From assembly GCA_946482075.1 (NCBI GenBank), contig CAMLQG010000048.1:1-24988 (forward strand): a stretch of 24,988 bases of DNA, read 5' to 3'. Made by a program: the position numbers and the translations under genes. Source of the DNA: an uncultured Erythrobacteraceae bacterium. Its GTDB lineage: Bacteria; Pseudomonadota; Alphaproteobacteria; Sphingomonadales; Sphingomonadaceae. Below the pieces are notes generated by a model that was not told the DNA's origin, did no database searches, and saw only the letters and a list, made by a program, of their open reading frames with translations. Below, in pieces: positions 1 through 6,816 of the stretch (within the stretch, counting starts at the first letter, position 1; the number at the start of each line of letters is the position of its first letter).

Positions 1-39
1 CTTTTGGGCGTTGGTTCGTGTTATGGTCTATGTAATTTC

Positions 40-72
40 TTTTTTTTTTCCCTTTTTTTAAAAAAAAAAATT
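40..72. other. A/T homopolymer block at the window edge
   Basis: Ten T (40-49), three C (50-52), seven T (53-59), eleven A (60-70), then TTGGG. The T7/A11 junction is self-complementary and flanked by CCC and GGG, so it could fold as a weak hairpin. Such runs are rare in this GC-rich DNA. I see no gene in 1-212. The block could be a terminator remnant of a gene to the left, a slippage-prone tract, or a sequencing or assembly artefact. Confidence 0.5.
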
Positions 73-136
73 GGGAATGCTGAATCGCGCGGCCGCGACG
101 GCGGCGGCGGCGAACGCCACCCGTCTCACTTTTCTT

Positions 137-203
137 CGTCATCCCCGCGAAAGCGGGAATCCAGGTCAATCTCCCATGGATTCCCGCTTTCGCGGGAATG
201 ACG
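137..203. repeat. REP-like double hairpin after the glycan operon
   Basis: Two 27-base arms (137-163 and 177-203) are reverse complements with one mismatch, around a 13-base loop. Each arm also contains its own small hairpin, CCCGC-GAAA-GCGGG, with a GNRA-type tetraloop. The unit lies 9 bases beyond the stop codon of the gtrA-like gene, so it probably ends or stabilises the operon transcript. Its core is a dispersed repeat I associate with many proteobacterial genomes. Confidence 0.8.
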
Positions 204-212
204 AGGAGAGGC

Positions 213-617
213 TCAGGACGAACGGGGTGTGTGGGATGGGGACATCCGGAACGTCACCCGGCTGTGCCAGACATAGCTTCCCGCGATCACGATCAGGTTG
301 AAACCGAGTTGCGAAATCCAGGGCGCGATGCCGCCGAACTCCACCAACACCGGCAAGGCCGCCCAATTCACCGCGTAGATGAACAGGTAGAAGCCCGAGA
401 ACGCGCCGAATTCGCGCGCGACATTGCCGCGCGTGCGGAACACCGCGAGCTTGTAGGTCATGTAGGCGAAGCACAGGCACACGACCTGCGCGATGCCCAA
501 TGCGATCAGGTAATGCGCCTGGAACAAGGGCACCGCCCAGAGCAGCAGCGGATAGAAGCTGAGGCCCATCGCGGTGTTCGCGGCCCCCGCGATCAGGAAG
601 CGCAGTGGCCGCGTCAT
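213..617 (-). CDS. GtrA-like membrane protein
   Basis: A 134-residue, highly hydrophobic protein with about four membrane segments, the size and layout of the GtrA family (PF04138). The N-terminal stretch FLIAGAANTAMGL is typical, as is the C-terminal SYVWHSRVTFR, which resembles the family's ending in a Phe/Lys/Arg-rich tail. GtrA proteins are thought to flip polyprenyl-phosphate-linked sugars across the inner membrane so that a membrane glycosyltransferase can use them on the periplasmic side. The start is the ATG at 617, which overlaps the TGA of the upstream thiamine-enzyme gene in an ATGA arrangement. It is the last gene of the operon. Together with the GtrB-like enzyme (4748-5692) and the polytopic transferase (3444-4748) it would form a three-part Gtr system. 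The family is secure; the sugar carried is unknown. Confidence 0.88.
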   Translation of the reverse strand: MTRPLRFLIAGAANTAMGLSFYPLLLWAVPLFQAHYLIALGIAQVVCLCFAYMTYKLAVFRTRGNVAREFGAFSGFYLFIYAVNWAALPVLVEFGGIAPWISQLGFNLIVIAGSYVWHSRVTFRMSPSHTPRSS

Positions 618-2437
618 TCGTCGTCCAGGAGTGCGATCGCCATGTTCGCGCGCAACACGTCGCGCGGCAGGAAGGGCGAGAGATCTTCCAGCGCGGGCGA
701 AGTGATGCGCCCATCGGGATGCTGCCGGGCGCCCAGCTTGGGCGCGAAGGCGACGTTCTCGTCCACCACCAGCTCGCAGATCACCGGGCCTTCCGCCGCC
801 AGCGCCGCGTCGAGCGCGCCGGGCAGATCCTGGTGGGTTTCCGCCCGGACATAAGCGAAACCGAAAGCGGCCGCGAGCTTCCCGAAATCCGGGAAAGTGA
901 CATCGCTCTTCGGTCCGCCGCCCACTTCGACGCCGTTGAAGAAATTGCGGTGCGTCTGGAAGATCGAGACATAGCCGCTGTTGTTGATCAGGATCACTTT
1001 CACCGGGATGGCGTTGCCCGCGATGGTCTGCAATTCCTGCAGATTCATCATGATGCTGCCGTCGCCCGCGATGGCGATGATGCGTTTCGTTCCCCTGGTG
1101 GCGGCGTAAACGCCGATCGCGGCCGGCAGGTCGTAGCCCATCGTGGCGCAGCCCGAATTGGTCCACAGCCGCTGGCCTTCATGGATATGGGCGGCCTGGA
1201 AGCTGACGACGCAGGCGCTGCCATTTCCGGTGACGACCACGTCATCGCCGCCGAGCCTCGCGAACAGCTCGTCCATGGCGACATAGGGATGGATCAGCGG
1301 GCCGTGGTCGCGATATTCGGGCAGCACCGCGGGAAAGCGCCGCACGCGCTCCCGCGACCAGGCGAGCCATTCGCGATGAGCCTCCGTTGGTCCCTCATAG
1401 GCCGTGTGGAGCAGGGCGGGGATCAGATCGGCGAGATCGGCCACCACCGGCATGTCGGGCCGGACATTGGGCTTTTGCAGCTCCACCGGATCGATATCGA
1501 CCCAGATCTTGTGCGCTTCGCGCGCGAAGCTGGTCCAGTTGTAGCTGACCTGGCGGATATTGAGCCGGCTGCCGAGGATGAGCAGCAGATCCGCACTCTG
1601 CGTCACCATGTTCCCGCCGCGATCGCCCACCGTGCCGGGCTTCCCGCAATTGAGCGGATGGTCGTTCCACAGCGCGTCATGCGCGTTCCACCCGGTAACG
1701 ACCGGGATGCCGAGCCGGTCGATCAGCGCGAGGAATGCTGCATGCGCGCCGCTCAGCCGCACGCCGCCGCCGGCGAAGATCACCGGGCGCTGCGCCTTTG
1801 CGATGCGCGCGAGGATGTCAGCGGCGGCAGAGGCGAGGTCGGTCCGCTTCCAGGGTTCGTCCAGCTCGGCGGGATCGAAGCCCGGCAGCAGATCGTCGGG
1901 ATCGATCTTCGCGGCCTGCACGTCCAAGGGAATGTCGAGCCACACCGGGCCGGGCCGGCCGCTGGTCGCGAGGTACAGCGCCTTTTCCAGATGATAGCGG
2001 ATCGACCGCGGATCGGTGACCATCGTCGCGTATTTGGTGACCGGGCGGACCAGTTCCTCGATGTCGAGCTCCTGATCGCCATATTGCCTGAGCGGGAGGC
2101 CGGTATGGCGTACCGTGGTCTCCGTCTTCACCTGGCCCGAGATCACCAGCATGCCGATGGAATCGACCCAGGCGCCATAGACGCCGGTGATCGCGTTGGT
2201 GCCGCCGGGACCGGACGTGACGTTCACCACCGCCAGCCGGTTGGTCAGCCGGTAATAGGCCTCCGCCGCCATCGCCAGCGCCTGCTCGTGATGGGTGAAC
2301 ATCGTGGTCAGGCGCGGATGGGTGCCCAGCGAATGGTTGAGATGCATCGCTCCGCCGCCCGTCAGCATGAAGACGTCGCTGATGCCATGTTCGCAGAGGC
2401 GCTGCGCCACCCAGTCGGAAAGTTTCACTTGGCTCAT
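614..2437 (-). CDS. Acetolactate-synthase-like ThDP enzyme
   Basis: A 607-residue enzyme with the three-domain layout of acetohydroxyacid synthases and pyruvate decarboxylases. The N-terminal PYR domain carries the activating glutamate in HHEQA (Glu51) and the TSGPGGTN signature near residues 74-81. The central domain spans roughly 200-340. The C-terminal domain has the thiamine-diphosphate/metal motif GDGS at 458-461 followed by NN at 485-486. It is slightly longer than ordinary AHAS large subunits and no small regulatory subunit lies nearby, so branched-chain amino-acid synthesis is unlikely. In nucleotide-sugar pathways a related enzyme (YerE of yersiniose synthesis) adds a two-carbon unit from pyruvate to a keto-sugar. 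By analogy this may build a branched sugar, which is an inference from context. The start ATG at 2437 overlaps the epimerase stop (ATGA). Confidence 0.85.
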   Translation of the reverse strand: MSQVKLSDWVAQRLCEHGISDVFMLTGGGAMHLNHSLGTHPRLTTMFTHHEQALAMAAEAYYRLTNRLAVVNVTSGPGGTNAITGVYGAWVDSIGMLVISGQVKTETTVRHTGLPLRQYGDQELDIEELVRPVTKYATMVTDPRSIRYHLEKALYLATSGRPGPVWLDIPLDVQAAKIDPDDLLPGFDPAELDEPWKRTDLASAAADILARIAKAQRPVIFAGGGVRLSGAHAAFLALIDRLGIPVVTGWNAHDALWNDHPLNCGKPGTVGDRGGNMVTQSADLLLILGSRLNIRQVSYNWTSFAREAHKIWVDIDPVELQKPNVRPDMPVVADLADLIPALLHTAYEGPTEAHREWLAWSRERVRRFPAVLPEYRDHGPLIHPYVAMDELFARLGGDDVVVTGNGSACVVSFQAAHIHEGQRLWTNSGCATMGYDLPAAIGVYAATRGTKRIIAIAGDGSIMMNLQELQTIAGNAIPVKVILINNSGYVSIFQTHRNFFNGVEVGGGPKSDVTFPDFGKLAAAFGFAYVRAETHQDLPGALDAALAAEGPVICELVVDENVAFAPKLGARQHPDGRITSPALEDLSPFLPRDVLRANMAIALLDDE

Positions 2438-3447
2438 GCTGTCCATCCATGCGCCATCGCCGTGCGGCGGATGGCTTCGTCGAGGCCGACCGTGGGGACT
2501 ACGCCCAGATCGCGGCGGATCGCCGCTGTCGAGGGCACGTAGCGGCCGGGGTTCCAGCCGGGATCGGGCCGGCCGAATATCTCCACTCCCGGCCCGCCCA
2601 GCGCTTCGGAGGTGCGCCGGGCGAGTTCCGCGATGGAGACCGCCTCTTCCGATCCCGTATTGTAGGTGCTGCCGGGCCGGCCCGCGATCAGCAGGGTCCA
2701 GAGCCATGCGGCGAGATCCGCGGCATAGAGGTAGGAACGCACCGCCGCGCCCGCACTTTCCACCCGGATCTTACGCCCGTCCATCGCGTCGCGGATGAAA
2801 TTGCCGGCCGCGAAATGGATGTCGAGGGTGAGCAGCGGCCCCAGCAGCGCGAAGATCCGGGCGGTCACGATGTCGAGCCCGAACTGCTTTCCGTAGATCG
2901 CGCAGAGTAGTTCCGCCGCGCGCTTGCCTTCGCCATAGGCCGATTTCGGATCGCGCGGATCGGGCGCGCCGGGCCAGTCTTCCGTGACATGCGCGAGGTC
3001 GTGGGGCTGCGCGCCATAGACTGCCCCCGAACTCATGAGAAGCAGGCGGGCTTCCGGCTGCGCGGCCGCGAAATCGAGCACATGGCGCGTGCCGGAAACG
3101 ATCGTGTCGAACATCCGGCGCGGGTCCTGCGCGTTCAACGCGGCGCTGGCGTCCGTCGCCGCATGGATCACATGGGTGAATGCGCCTTCCGGCCGCCTGA
3201 AGCTCGTCACCTCGCCTTCCATCAGCCGGAAGCGCGCGGCGAGATGCGGAGCCTTGGCCGCGAACGCGAAAGGATTGCGGCTGAGGACCACGACTTGCGC
3301 ATCCACGCCCGAGCAGGCCAGCGCCTCGAGCATCCATCGCCCGATGAAGCCGGTGCCGCCGGTGAACAGGATGCGTGCGCCTGAAAGCTCCGGCCATAGC
3401 GGTGCGAGCCTGTGGCTGATCGCTGTGATGTCGTCCCGGAAGATCAT
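2434..3447 (-). CDS. NAD-dependent sugar epimerase/dehydratase
   Basis: A 337-residue extended short-chain dehydrogenase. The Rossmann motif GGTGFIG is at residues 30-36, after an unusual N-terminal extension of about 25 residues. The catalytic set is visible: Ser139/Ser140 in LLLMSSGAVYG, and Tyr171 and Lys175 in SAYGEGK. Such enzymes epimerise, dehydrate or reduce nucleotide sugars such as dTDP-, CDP- or UDP-hexoses; the substrate cannot be told from sequence. The start ATG at 3447 overlaps the stop of the upstream transferase, and the gene's own stop overlaps the start of the thiamine enzyme, so the two products are probably made in a coupled way and may act in successive steps, a keto-sugar passing from one to the other. 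The family is secure; the reaction is not. Confidence 0.88.
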   Translation of the reverse strand: MIFRDDITAISHRLAPLWPELSGARILFTGGTGFIGRWMLEALACSGVDAQVVVLSRNPFAFAAKAPHLAARFRLMEGEVTSFRRPEGAFTHVIHAATDASAALNAQDPRRMFDTIVSGTRHVLDFAAAQPEARLLLMSSGAVYGAQPHDLAHVTEDWPGAPDPRDPKSAYGEGKRAAELLCAIYGKQFGLDIVTARIFALLGPLLTLDIHFAAGNFIRDAMDGRKIRVESAGAAVRSYLYAADLAAWLWTLLIAGRPGSTYNTGSEEAVSIAELARRTSEALGGPGVEIFGRPDPGWNPGRYVPSTAAIRRDLGVVPTVGLDEAIRRTAMAHGWTA

Positions 3448-4748
3448 GCCGGCACGAAGCCCAGCGTCGGGCGATATTGGCGATGTGCGCGGATCACCTG
3501 CGCGATGGTGTCGAGCGCCAGCGACCAGAGGATGATCAGCACGAGGCCCGGCCGCACGAACTGGCCCACCGCAAGGCCGAACTCGGCCGAGACCGCTTGC
3601 CCGCTGAGCCAGCTCACGCTCTGCCCGCCGATCACCGTGGCGAGCATGTGATCGTAGGAGAAGCACAGGAGATAGGAGCAGGCAAGCGCGATCATCTGGC
3701 CCGGCCGGCGCTCGCTTTCCAGGAAGACCAGGAAGATCAGGAAGACCAGCGTGTAGCCGCCGGGCGATTGCGTCGCGAGATGCATGCCCGCCAGCAGGGC
3801 CGCGATCCGGGCGAGCGGGACCGCGCGAGGTTGCAGCCAGGCCGCCGCGAGACTCGCCAGCGCGGCGAGCTGGCTCGCCAGGATCAGCACGGGGACGATC
3901 CGCGTCACCATCTCCACTGTGGCGGACGGCACGTAGTTCAGGATCGGAAACCCGCTCTCGCGGATCAGCAGCAGCGTGGCATAGGTGGTCGAGAAATAGG
4001 TCTGTTCCCAGAATTGGCCGCTGGTGAACTTCACCCAATTCCCGGTGTTCTGGTACATCGTGACCGGATCGCCCGATCCGAACAGAGCGAGCGTGACCAG
4101 ATAGACCGCCAGGGTCAGGAGGCCGGCCGCTTCCAGCGCGCGCCATTCCCGCTTCACTCCCAGCGCAAGCGACGGCATCACCAGATAGGGCTTGAAATTG
4201 ATCGTCAGCGCGATCGACAGCCAGCGCCAGACGGGCCGGGTAGCGAGATTGCCATAGGCGAGGATGAAGGGAACGAGGCAGACCAGGATCAGATTGCCGC
4301 GTTCGAGGCAGAAGATCAGCGGAAAGCCGACGCCGAAGGCCAACCCGCGCGCGACGGCGGAAGCGCGGTCGGCCCGCCAGAAGGTCTTGAAAGCCAGGGC
4401 GGCCGACAATCCGTAGAAAGCGAGGATCACCGCCTTGGCGAACCAGTCGCAATCGCGCGCGGCGAAGGGGCTGGCATAACAGCCGTCGATCGAGAACAGG
4501 TCGAGGAAGACGAAGGACAGCGGCGGATAGACCGTGCGCCACACATCATAGGCGCCGGTCGTGTTGGCGTAGTAAGCAGTGTTGAACCAGTCCATGAACG
4601 TGTCGGCCGGGTCGAACAGGAAAGGCTGCGGCAGGTAATGCCTGGTCGCGAAGAACCAGCCCACCCAGCCGACGCTCGCGAGCACGCCCAGCATCAGGAC
4701 GTATTCGAGCAGCAGCCCGCCCCGAGCGCCGGGCAGGAGCGGGCGCAT
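3444..4748 (-). CDS. GT87-like polytopic membrane glycosyltransferase
   Basis: A 434-residue protein with roughly ten hydrophobic segments and no obvious globular tail. The first membrane segment (about 14-32) is followed by a periplasmic loop with DPADTFMDWF, where acidic residues sit in the position expected for a GT-C catalytic site. The LERGN motif near residue 145 resembles DUF2029/GT87 proteins such as polyprenol-phosphate-mannose-dependent transferases. GT-C enzymes take sugar from a polyprenyl phosphate on the periplasmic face. Here the donor would come from the GtrB-like enzyme just upstream and be flipped by the GtrA-like protein. The start ATG at 4748 shares its first base with the last base of the upstream TGA stop. 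The exact CAZy family is uncertain. Confidence 0.75.
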   Translation of the reverse strand: MRPLLPGARGGLLLEYVLMLGVLASVGWVGWFFATRHYLPQPFLFDPADTFMDWFNTAYYANTTGAYDVWRTVYPPLSFVFLDLFSIDGCYASPFAARDCDWFAKAVILAFYGLSAALAFKTFWRADRASAVARGLAFGVGFPLIFCLERGNLILVCLVPFILAYGNLATRPVWRWLSIALTINFKPYLVMPSLALGVKREWRALEAAGLLTLAVYLVTLALFGSGDPVTMYQNTGNWVKFTSGQFWEQTYFSTTYATLLLIRESGFPILNYVPSATVEMVTRIVPVLILASQLAALASLAAAWLQPRAVPLARIAALLAGMHLATQSPGGYTLVFLIFLVFLESERRPGQMIALACSYLLCFSYDHMLATVIGGQSVSWLSGQAVSAEFGLAVGQFVRPGLVLIILWSLALDTIAQVIRAHRQYRPTLGFVPA

Positions 4749-5692
4749 CACACGTGATCCTCCGGCGGGAAGTTGATCCGTTCCTGCTCGATCACCAGCG
4801 GCGTGTTGCGCGTGCGCTCCGCGATCAGGCGCACCTGGTCGCCCAGCAGGCCGACGAACAGCAGCAGCAGGGAGAACAGGCCGAATTGCGTGGTCAGGAT
4901 CAGGAACAGCGGCCAGGAGCCGCGGCCCGTCAGTCCGGTGATGGCAAAGCCCACGCCCAGCAGCAGCGTCAGCAGTCCGCCGTAACAGGCGAGCAGGATC
5001 GGCACGCGCAGCAGCGATCGCGCCGAACCGGCAAGGCCCGACAGCGCAAAGGAAATAAGCGCCGCCGCATCGTTCTTGGTCGTTCCCGCCGCGCGTTCCG
5101 GCCGGTCGAACGGGATCACCGCCAGGCGATAGCCGCTTTCGACCACCATCCCGCGAAAAAACGGCTCGGGCTCGCGCCATTGGGAGACGGAATCCACTAC
5201 TGCGCGATCGAACAGCCCGAAGCCGGTCGCGCCCGGCACGATCGGATGATCCGCCACCCGGCGCAGGAACGCGTAGCCCATCGCCCGGATGGCACGCAGC
5301 GGGGCGGAAGCCCTTTCGGATCTGCGCTGGGCAAGCACCACCTGTGCGCCCGCGCGCCATTGCGCCAGGAACGGTCCGATCATCGCCGGCGGGTCCTGGA
5401 AATCGGCGCACATGCCGATCACCGCGGCCCCGCGCGACTGGTAGATGCCATAGGTGGGAGACCGCATCTGGCCATAATTGCGGTTGTTGAAGATCGCGCG
5501 GGTCAGCGGGTCTTCCCCGCAGATCGCGCGCAGCAGTGCCTGCGTCCCGTCGGTCGAGCAATTGTCGATGAAGATGATCTCGTGGGAGGCGGCGTGCAGC
5601 CGCGCTTCCGCGCTGACCGCGGCGTGGATCGCGCGGACGTTCTCCTCCTCATTGTAGCAGGGGATGACGATCGAGAGTTCGGGGCGCGTCAT
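4748..5692 (-). CDS. GtrB-like family 2 glycosyltransferase
   Basis: A 314-residue protein with an N-terminal GT-A domain and two C-terminal membrane helices (about 228-255 and 262-290), the layout of GtrB and bacterial dolichol-phosphate-mannose-synthase homologues. Signature stretches are SIVIPCYNEEENV (7-19), FIDNCSTDGT (41-50), and CADFQDPP (95-102) in the place of the usual DADLQDPP. The first Asp of the DxD motif is therefore Cys95, while Asp97 and Asp100 remain. Members transfer a sugar from a nucleotide donor to polyprenyl phosphate on the cytoplasmic side. The start ATG at 5692 overlaps the stop of the chain-length gene (ATGA). Longer in-frame starts upstream would only add sequence inside that gene. 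Confidence 0.88.
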   Translation of the reverse strand: MTRPELSIVIPCYNEEENVRAIHAAVSAEARLHAASHEIIFIDNCSTDGTQALLRAICGEDPLTRAIFNNRNYGQMRSPTYGIYQSRGAAVIGMCADFQDPPAMIGPFLAQWRAGAQVVLAQRRSERASAPLRAIRAMGYAFLRRVADHPIVPGATGFGLFDRAVVDSVSQWREPEPFFRGMVVESGYRLAVIPFDRPERAAGTTKNDAAALISFALSGLAGSARSLLRVPILLACYGGLLTLLLGVGFAITGLTGRGSWPLFLILTTQFGLFSLLLLFVGLLGDQVRLIAERTRNTPLVIEQERINFPPEDHV

Positions 5693-6816
5693 GGCCGGGC
5701 CGCCCGTTCCTCCCGCCGCCACAACGCGATCCCGGTCGCCGGCGCGTAGATTTCGGTGAACAGCGCCAGCAGCACGAGCAGCGCCAGCGCCCCCACGGCA
5801 GGGACATTGTAATGCCGCCCCGCATCAACATGCGGCGCTTCGATGGTCTGGATCGTGGACGCGGTACGGCCCGACAGCTCGTCCACCGCCACTTCCTCGG
5901 AAATGCGCGAATAGATCTGATAGACGGTCTGGGCGAAGATGTAGTCGCGATAGAGGTTCATATACTCGCTGTTGAGCGCGGTCAGTTCGCCGGCATTCGG
6001 CCCGCCGCCATCGCTGCCCGGCGCCACCGATCGGGAGAGCCGCCCGCGCAATTCGCGCACTTCGGCCTGGGCGGCGAGCAAGCGGGGGTTTTCCGGCCCC
6101 ATGAAACGCTCAAGCGTCTCCTGTTCCACCAACTTTGCCTGCAACTGCGCCTCGATACCCGCGCGCACGGTCAGCGCTGCGCCCAGCTCCGCCTCCGGTG
6201 TCGCGCTCAGACGGTTGGCGCGGCGGAAGCTGTCGAGCTTGGTCTGGGCTTGCGCCAGCCGGGTGGTCGCTTCGCGGAAGCGGCCGTCCACGAGCTTGCG
6301 CTTGGTCGTCAGCTGTTCGCCGTTCAGCACCTTGAATCGCGTCGCGATGGCTTGCGCATAAGCGCGCGTCAGGCGCAGCGATTCCCCCGGATCGTGCGTG
6401 GTGACCTTGATTTCCACCACGCCGCCGGGAAGCGACTGGACGTCCACGCTGTTTTCCAGCCGGACGCGCGCAGCGTCGGCGGAACGGTATTTCCAGGAGG
6501 ACCCGACGAGCTTCAGCTCGCGGATCACGTCGCTGCGCACATCCTCGCTCTGCCCGATGGTCAGATAGAGGTCGATCGCGCGGCGCCCCCCGCCGAACAT
6601 CGCGGCGATATCCTGCATCCGCCCACCACCGCCGCCCAGTCCGGCCAGCGCGCTCGACGTCTCCTGCGGCACGATCTTCGCCCGGCCGACATGGGGCTGC
6701 GGGAAGAGACACAGGATCGCGAGCAGCACTGCCAGCAGCGCGTAGGCCCGCCGCCGTTTGCGCGGGTCGGTCCAGTAGGGCTCGATCCGCTCCCGAAGCC
6801 CGGACAGCCGGCTCAT
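5689..6816 (-). CDS. Wzz/KpsE-type chain-length or export protein
   Basis: A 375-residue inner-membrane protein with one membrane helix near the N-terminus (about 25-40) and one near the C-terminus (about 345-362). Between them is a large periplasmic region rich in helices, with coiled-coil character from about 180 to 270 (LAQAQTKLDSFRRANRL and following). This is the layout of polysaccharide co-polymerases. It has no Walker motifs and no tyrosine-rich tail, so it lacks a fused Wzc-type kinase and is closer to the KpsE/CtrB or Wzz type. A glycine-rich stretch (residues 59-79) is unusual. It probably pairs with the export protein encoded directly upstream, whose stop overlaps this start at 6816 (ATGA). 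Confidence 0.82.
   Translation of the reverse strand: MSRLSGLRERIEPYWTDPRKRRRAYALLAVLLAILCLFPQPHVGRAKIVPQETSSALAGLGGGGGRMQDIAAMFGGGRRAIDLYLTIGQSEDVRSDVIRELKLVGSSWKYRSADAARVRLENSVDVQSLPGGVVEIKVTTHDPGESLRLTRAYAQAIATRFKVLNGEQLTTKRKLVDGRFREATTRLAQAQTKLDSFRRANRLSATPEAELGAALTVRAGIEAQLQAKLVEQETLERFMGPENPRLLAAQAEVRELRGRLSRSVAPGSDGGGPNAGELTALNSEYMNLYRDYIFAQTVYQIYSRISEEVAVDELSGRTASTIQTIEAPHVDAGRHYNVPAVGALALLVLLALFTEIYAPATGIALWRREERAARP

Noticed and set aside
137..203. CRISPR-like repeat pair
   Set aside because: There are only two copies, in opposite orientation, separated by 13 bases and each self-complementary; this is a REP-type hairpin, and no cas genes are present.
614..2437. Calling the thiamine enzyme IlvB (acetolactate synthase)
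   Set aside because: No IlvN subunit is adjacent and the gene is embedded in a glycan operon between epimerase and GtrA genes.
605..2542. A 645-codon open frame on the plus strand
   Set aside because: It lies opposite the thiamine enzyme and the epimerase end; its translation is rich in His, Arg, Asp and Gln with no family motif, as expected of an antisense shadow in GC-rich DNA.
3477..5749. Two long plus-strand open frames (3477-4757 and 4754-5749)
   Set aside because: They are opposite the two glycosyltransferase genes and show the same low-information Arg/Asp/Gln-rich composition.
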